Under the pieces are notes generated by a model. That model had not been told where the DNA came from and did not search any database. It worked only from the letters and a program-made list of their open reading frames with translations. Position numbers and translations under genes: made by a program. Of a stretch of DNA of 64,000 nucleotides, positions 60,613 to 64,000 are shown in pieces (positions within the stretch are counted from its first letter, which is position 1; every line of letters begins with the position of its first letter). The stretch covers positions 620,001-684,000 of the forward strand of contig OZ025799.1 of the NCBI GenBank assembly GCA_964019425.1, read 5' to 3'. The stretch is from Flectonema sp. DT1601 (lineage: Eukaryota; Euglenozoa; Diplonemea; Diplonemida; Diplonemidae).

Positions 60613-62130
60613 TTACAACGTATCAATTAAATACGGATCAGTGCAAGACTCTGCAGGGAATAAGCCTATACTCTTATACGTAGCTGGGTTACCCTGATGA
60701 TAGGAAGAGTTAACTCGAACAGCTGTAATATTCAACGGCAGGGCCGATATCTCACTGCGGGCAAATCGGATAATTCTTTTGTGCCCAACAGTGGTTCCGT
60801 TGAACACTGAAGCGGTCACAGATTCAAACCCGAAAGTCTTATTTCCTGAGCACGGGGAATATGAAGAGCAAGGTACTAACCAGGGAATTGCTCTCCACTC
60901 CAGGGAAACTTGTACCTCAACAGTGAAGTTGGTGATGCGCAACCCTTGTGAAATATCTTCGCGGAGCCAAATTCTATCACAAAGTGGAGGGTAATCAGGC
61001 ACAATAGGAATCTTAAATACGATCGATGGCTCGTCAGAACCATTTATTTCAGCAAATGGCTCGTGATAGCAAGTGACACGCCACTCTCCAAATTCTCTGT
61101 ATCGTGATAAATATTGATCAGGTATACTTCCAGTGTAGTTTGGGGTAATTCCAATGAGCAAATTTGCTCCAAGACCGACTGTTGAGTCGTGCTCGTTAGC
61201 GAGCTCTATAAGGGTTTTAATGGACTGGTTGGGAGCCCACCAGTTGTCAAAGTTACTGCTGAAAGGGACAAATCCCTCGTCAGGTGCCACAACACCTCCT
61301 GTAAAAACTCCTGGGCCGGTATAATGTGACGATGGGGCATTTAAATAATTTGGTTGTGAAACAGCTCCTTGTTCATTTCCGATTCCCCGCAACAGCTGCT
61401 CATTCCCAGGTCCTCTTAAGAGTACTGCTGAGGGGTTCAATGTTTTAATCTTTGATGTTATTTTACTGATGTCATCCTTTCCAAACCCAACGAAGGAATC
61501 TTTTTCGAACCAAATTTCAGTCCAAGGGTATTTCCCCCACAATTCAGTCAGTAGTGATTCCGTTACCTGAACATATTGCTCAAAAGATATTTTAGGGCAG
61601 AACTTTCCGTTATTAATGATAGTCTTATTCCACCCAAGCCAATAATTTTGGGACATTGAGAAATGCACACCGGGGGAAATGCCAGCTTTCTGAGAGAGAT
61701 TGACGAATTCAGCCACAACATCAATCGGACCTAAAGATGACTGACGGGCTGTGTAGTTGTAAGTTCCCCATTGTGGGATCTTCACATTCGTATCCCACAG
61801 TAGATGACCACAAGATCCAGAAACTGGGAGAATAGAATAGCCTGCGTTAATGTTAATAAGCGCTTGGTACCATCCATGTATATCAACACCCACTTTGAAA
61901 TCCTCTGCCGGTGGGGGTTCCCTTCCGTTACTGCATCCGTCACCTTTAGGTATCCAGGGACCTCCAGGCATCCCTATCCCGAAAAAAACGTAACCACCAA
62001 TTTCTTTATCCATCCACGTTAACTGTTCCCTAGAAGGTGTTTCTCCGTGTAATAAGTCGTGTGGTTGGTGATATGTCGGAATACCTATTCCGAAGTTAAC
62101 AACTCCCAATACAATACCGAGGCGTTGCAT
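60613..62130 (-). CDS. GH29-like alpha-L-fucosidase, secreted, altered nucleophile motif
   Basis: 505 residues from the preferred ATG at 62130. GH29 enzymes remove fucose from glycans. MQRLGIVLGVVNFGIGIPTYH acts as a signal peptide. The family layout is visible: PSREQLTWMDKEIGGYVFFGIG, then a lysosomal-fucosidase-like strand LPVSGSCGHLLW with the WGTYNYT stretch, IDVVAEFVNLSQKAGISPGVHFS, and TEIWFEKDSF, where WFD with the catalytic nucleophile is expected. Here the aligned residue is Glu (about E209), with Asp two residues later, so activity is uncertain. The C-terminal 130 residues look like a beta-sandwich. The frame is open to an ATG at 62286, but the 52 extra residues bury the signal peptide. 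It lies 98 bases upstream of the RdRP fusion on the same strand. Confidence 0.75.
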   Translation of the reverse strand: MQRLGIVLGVVNFGIGIPTYHQPHDLLHGETPSREQLTWMDKEIGGYVFFGIGMPGGPWIPKGDGCSNGREPPPAEDFKVGVDIHGWYQALININAGYSILPVSGSCGHLLWDTNVKIPQWGTYNYTARQSSLGPIDVVAEFVNLSQKAGISPGVHFSMSQNYWLGWNKTIINNGKFCPKISFEQYVQVTESLLTELWGKYPWTEIWFEKDSFVGFGKDDISKITSKIKTLNPSAVLLRGPGNEQLLRGIGNEQGAVSQPNYLNAPSSHYTGPGVFTGGVVAPDEGFVPFSSNFDNWWAPNQSIKTLIELANEHDSTVGLGANLLIGITPNYTGSIPDQYLSRYREFGEWRVTCYHEPFAEINGSDEPSIVFKIPIVPDYPPLCDRIWLREDISQGLRITNFTVEVQVSLEWRAIPWLVPCSSYSPCSGNKTFGFESVTASVFNGTTVGHKRIIRFARSEISALPLNITAVRVNSSYHQGNPATYKSIGLFPAESCTDPYLIDTL

Positions 62131-62349
62131 GTTGTAATCGTGAAACAGCTTTGGAAATACGAATCGAATTATCTTTATAAAGATACCCCACCTGACATAT
62201 TCACTTTTAAAGACTCTCAGTATATTACGTGTCTTGAAATAGAATGGTTTTAAAAACAAAAACGCATTTTCATGCGGTTGGAACAATCGCGTCGGGTGAC
62301 CTAATCACCTTTCCTTTGACAATTCGAATGATTTTAACTTGATAACTTC

Positions 62350-62564
62350 AGGTATTTTCAATGGTGGTAACACTGCTGAACATGATAAGAACTCACGTCC
62401 ATTAGTAGTGACCAGAAAGATTAAGCGCATTGATTGAATAAAAGAATCAATTTTCCTATCGTAGTAACGCCGTTGAAGCCAGAAAGGTCAGCGATGGAGG
62501 AACCATCCAACAAGAACATATCTCCAACAGTGGTGACATTATTAAAATCAAAGAAGTCAAGTAA
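62350..62564 (-). pseudogene. Fragment of a BspA-like leucine-rich-repeat gene
   Basis: On the minus strand, one frame reads FNNVTTVGDMFLLDG followed by SSIADLSGFNGVTTIG, the typical BspA/TpLRR spacing (N-V-T-x-I-G, then x-L-x-G-C/S-S-x-x-D-L-S). It stops at 62421; another frame continues with LNLSG and later SVTTIEN. With breaks inside two to three repeats it is a decayed fragment, not a gene. BspA-like families are large in several protists and bacteria. Confidence 0.5.
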
Positions 62565-63434
62565 AGTGATTCAACGACAGCTATACATGTACCATTTTGA
62601 GTGCTGTCATTCAGGCTTGCTAGCACGGTGAGATGACGGGGCACAAAGTGATTCAACGACAACTAACATCTCTCAAATAACCGAAGCTCTTCTTCCACTT
62701 CTAGCTCAGTGTTTGGATTCACTTTTTGATCAGTTATCCAACTGGTGTAGTAGATATCCCCGCCAGTCAACAAGTCGTAAGAGACTCATGAATAACAACG
62801 TGGATTCTTAAATCTGCATACGCCACAGAAACATTACTATGACTGAAGATAAGAAAAGATAATTAATTGAGCATCGCAATACCAAAACCATTGCAACTAA
62901 AAGTAGCAGATAACCCAAACAGATTATCAGAGCCAAGATAATGCCACTTATCGATATTCCACAAAACGACGTTTCATTTGTTCAGATTCTGTTGTGAGGA
63001 TGTAGAAGTAAAAAAAAAGGAATAATTTATTCTTGTTGCTATTGACAAAGTCACAAGGACGCTGCCTAAAGAATAAGCAGAAAGAGGTTCCATTGCTGGC
63101 AGCCACTGCGTTGTTTATTTCTGATACTTTTTTTCCCGTTTTTTTTTTTCTTTCTTCTCACCTTTTACTGGATTCCTTGCTTTATTTATTCTTTTTTTCT
63201 AATTTTTTTTTTTAAAAAAAATATATTTTTCCAACAAGAGGCACTGGGGGTGGTGGTGGTGGAGGGAAAACACTGAATGAAGACATATGTCAGTCGTAAT
63301 GGTTTCTGCGGGAGCGATATTTACATAAATTGGGAAGAGGGAAGTACCACCTTTGCTTAAATCATGACTACTATTTGCACATGTCCACGTACTCCGAAAT
63401 TAAAAAGAAAAAAAAAAGTTATAAACATAGATGG

Positions 63435-63518
63435 AAGTGCCCTCCAAATTTGGAGGGCGCCTGGTGAAAATCAGCCACAAAAATTTGTAGGGCCAAAATA
63501 GGGCACTGGAGGGCACTT
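63435..63518. repeat. Short inverted-repeat element with a 20-base perfect palindrome
   Basis: AAGTGCCCTCCA at 63435-63446 is the exact reverse complement of TGGAGGGCACTT at 63507-63518. Inside the left arm, GCCCTCCAAATTTGGAGGGC (63439-63458) is a perfect palindrome. It could be a tiny MITE or a nested hairpin. No clear target duplication is seen. Confidence 0.6.
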
Positions 63519-63864
63519 TTTTAATTAAATTTAATATAATGCCGAGCTCATTTTGACATACCCCTGCCCTCAGCGAGGGTCGAAACGCATCTTATTTGAC
63601 TTTTCTCCGGTTTGCCCGATCAAATGCGTCTCTGGGATATCAGTTTACTTGCTACCAGTAAACTTCTTTTTTTTCTCACAAGGTACCGTGAAGACCGGCC
63701 TATTAACAGGTTAGCAGGAACGCATTCTCCCTCCTCGAATCCCTCTATATTCGACTCGGTGCATTCTGCGGGCTAATCAGCTCCTTGCAGATCTGGGATG
63801 CATCGTCCACTGAAATGAGCTTCAGCTTCAAGGATTGCAGCAGGCTCCGGAAGCTCTCAAGGAG

Positions 63865-63945
63865 TGGCCCATCGTTTTTGCCATTGTTGACCGCCGAACC
63901 ATGACCTGGAGATCTTGGGTTCGAACCCCGTGACACCCTTTTTTC
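63865..63945 (+). other. Pol III type-2 promoter-like A box, B box and T-run
   Basis: TGGCCCATCGT (63865-63875) matches 10 of 11 A-box positions, and GGTTCGAACCC (63918-63928) is a perfect B box, followed by CACCC and T6 at about 63939. The flanks do not pair into a tRNA acceptor stem, so this is not a tRNA. A tRNA-derived SINE end is the likeliest explanation. Confidence 0.35.
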
Positions 63946-64000
63946 TCTTTTTCGAAAGACTGCCAAGCATGTCAAAAAAAATTTTTTTTTGGCTTCTGCG

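Larger units (their letters stand above)
62565..64000. other. Right-end spacer with small repeats
   Basis: No protein gene recognised. The phrase AAGTGATTCAACGACA occurs at about 62564 and 62646. A GGT microsatellite lies at 63246-63262. A hairpin element (63435-63518) and a Pol III-like box pair (63865-63945) are listed separately. Confidence 0.45.

Noticed and set aside
62131-62286. Upstream start for the fucosidase-like gene
   Set aside because: The 52 added residues would place the signal peptide internally; the ATG at 62130 gives a proper N-terminal signal sequence.
63880-63945. tRNA gene
   Set aside because: A perfect B box is present, but the predicted acceptor strands do not pair and no cloverleaf can be drawn.
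1-64000. Alternative genetic code
   Set aside because: TAA, TAG and TGA all end well-supported genes, and none is found in frame within conserved domains.

Overview
The window is nuclear DNA of a flagellated unicellular eukaryote. Supporting genes include a kinesin, the centriole cartwheel protein SAS-6, the intraflagellar-transport subunit IFT46, a PX-BAR sorting nexin, an SPX protein, a Trm9-type tRNA methyltransferase and a TatD nuclease. Genes are mostly single-exon. They are separated by T-rich and A-rich spacers, stop at TAA, TAG or TGA, and all lie on the plus strand from 1 to 48.4 kb. Most starts sit 10-45 bases after a pyrimidine-rich stretch ending in AG. Long one-strand gene runs, such acceptors, a PDZ-like insert in a WD40 protein and very few introns fit a euglenozoan-like, spliced-leader organism. 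That placement is inference.

Region 0-48.4 kb (plus strand, AT-rich): partial unknown gene; UPF0696/Bles03-like protein; kinesin; SAS-6; secreted glycoprotein whose last exon adds a GPI-type tail; WD40/PDZ-like/helical-repeat protein; sorting nexin; MYND-finger protein; SPX protein; unknown possibly mitochondrial protein; Trm9-like methyltransferase; IQ-motif protein; TatD; a 2177-residue repeat protein; ubiquitin-like/ankyrin protein; IFT46; J-domain coiled-coil protein. Four tiny GT-AG introns of 61-85 bases were found by joining reading frames. A defective piggyBac element with exact TTAA target duplications sits at 41.77-43.51 kb.

Region 48.4-52.5 kb is a gene-free junction holding decayed mobile DNA. 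It contains a frameshifted retroelement RNase H domain, a dispersed repeat shared in inverted orientation with 40.2 kb, an eight-copy 75-base tandem repeat and a Helitron-like fragment.

Region 52.5-62.3 kb (minus strand, visibly less AT-rich) has two closely spaced genes: a GH29-type fucosidase-like secreted protein and a 2661-residue protein. The latter joins a Dicer/RIG-I-type DECH helicase, a cellular QDE-1/Rdp1-type RNA-dependent RNA polymerase and a Cid1/Cid12-type nucleotidyltransferase in one polypeptide. These are the three activities that fission yeast assembles as the separate subunits Hrr1, Rdp1 and Cid12 of the RDRC silencing complex. This apparent 'RDRC in one chain', beside a transposon graveyard, is the most striking object in the window.

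Region 62.3-64 kb has a degraded BspA-like leucine-rich-repeat fragment, a short hairpin element and a Pol III-like A/B-box pair.
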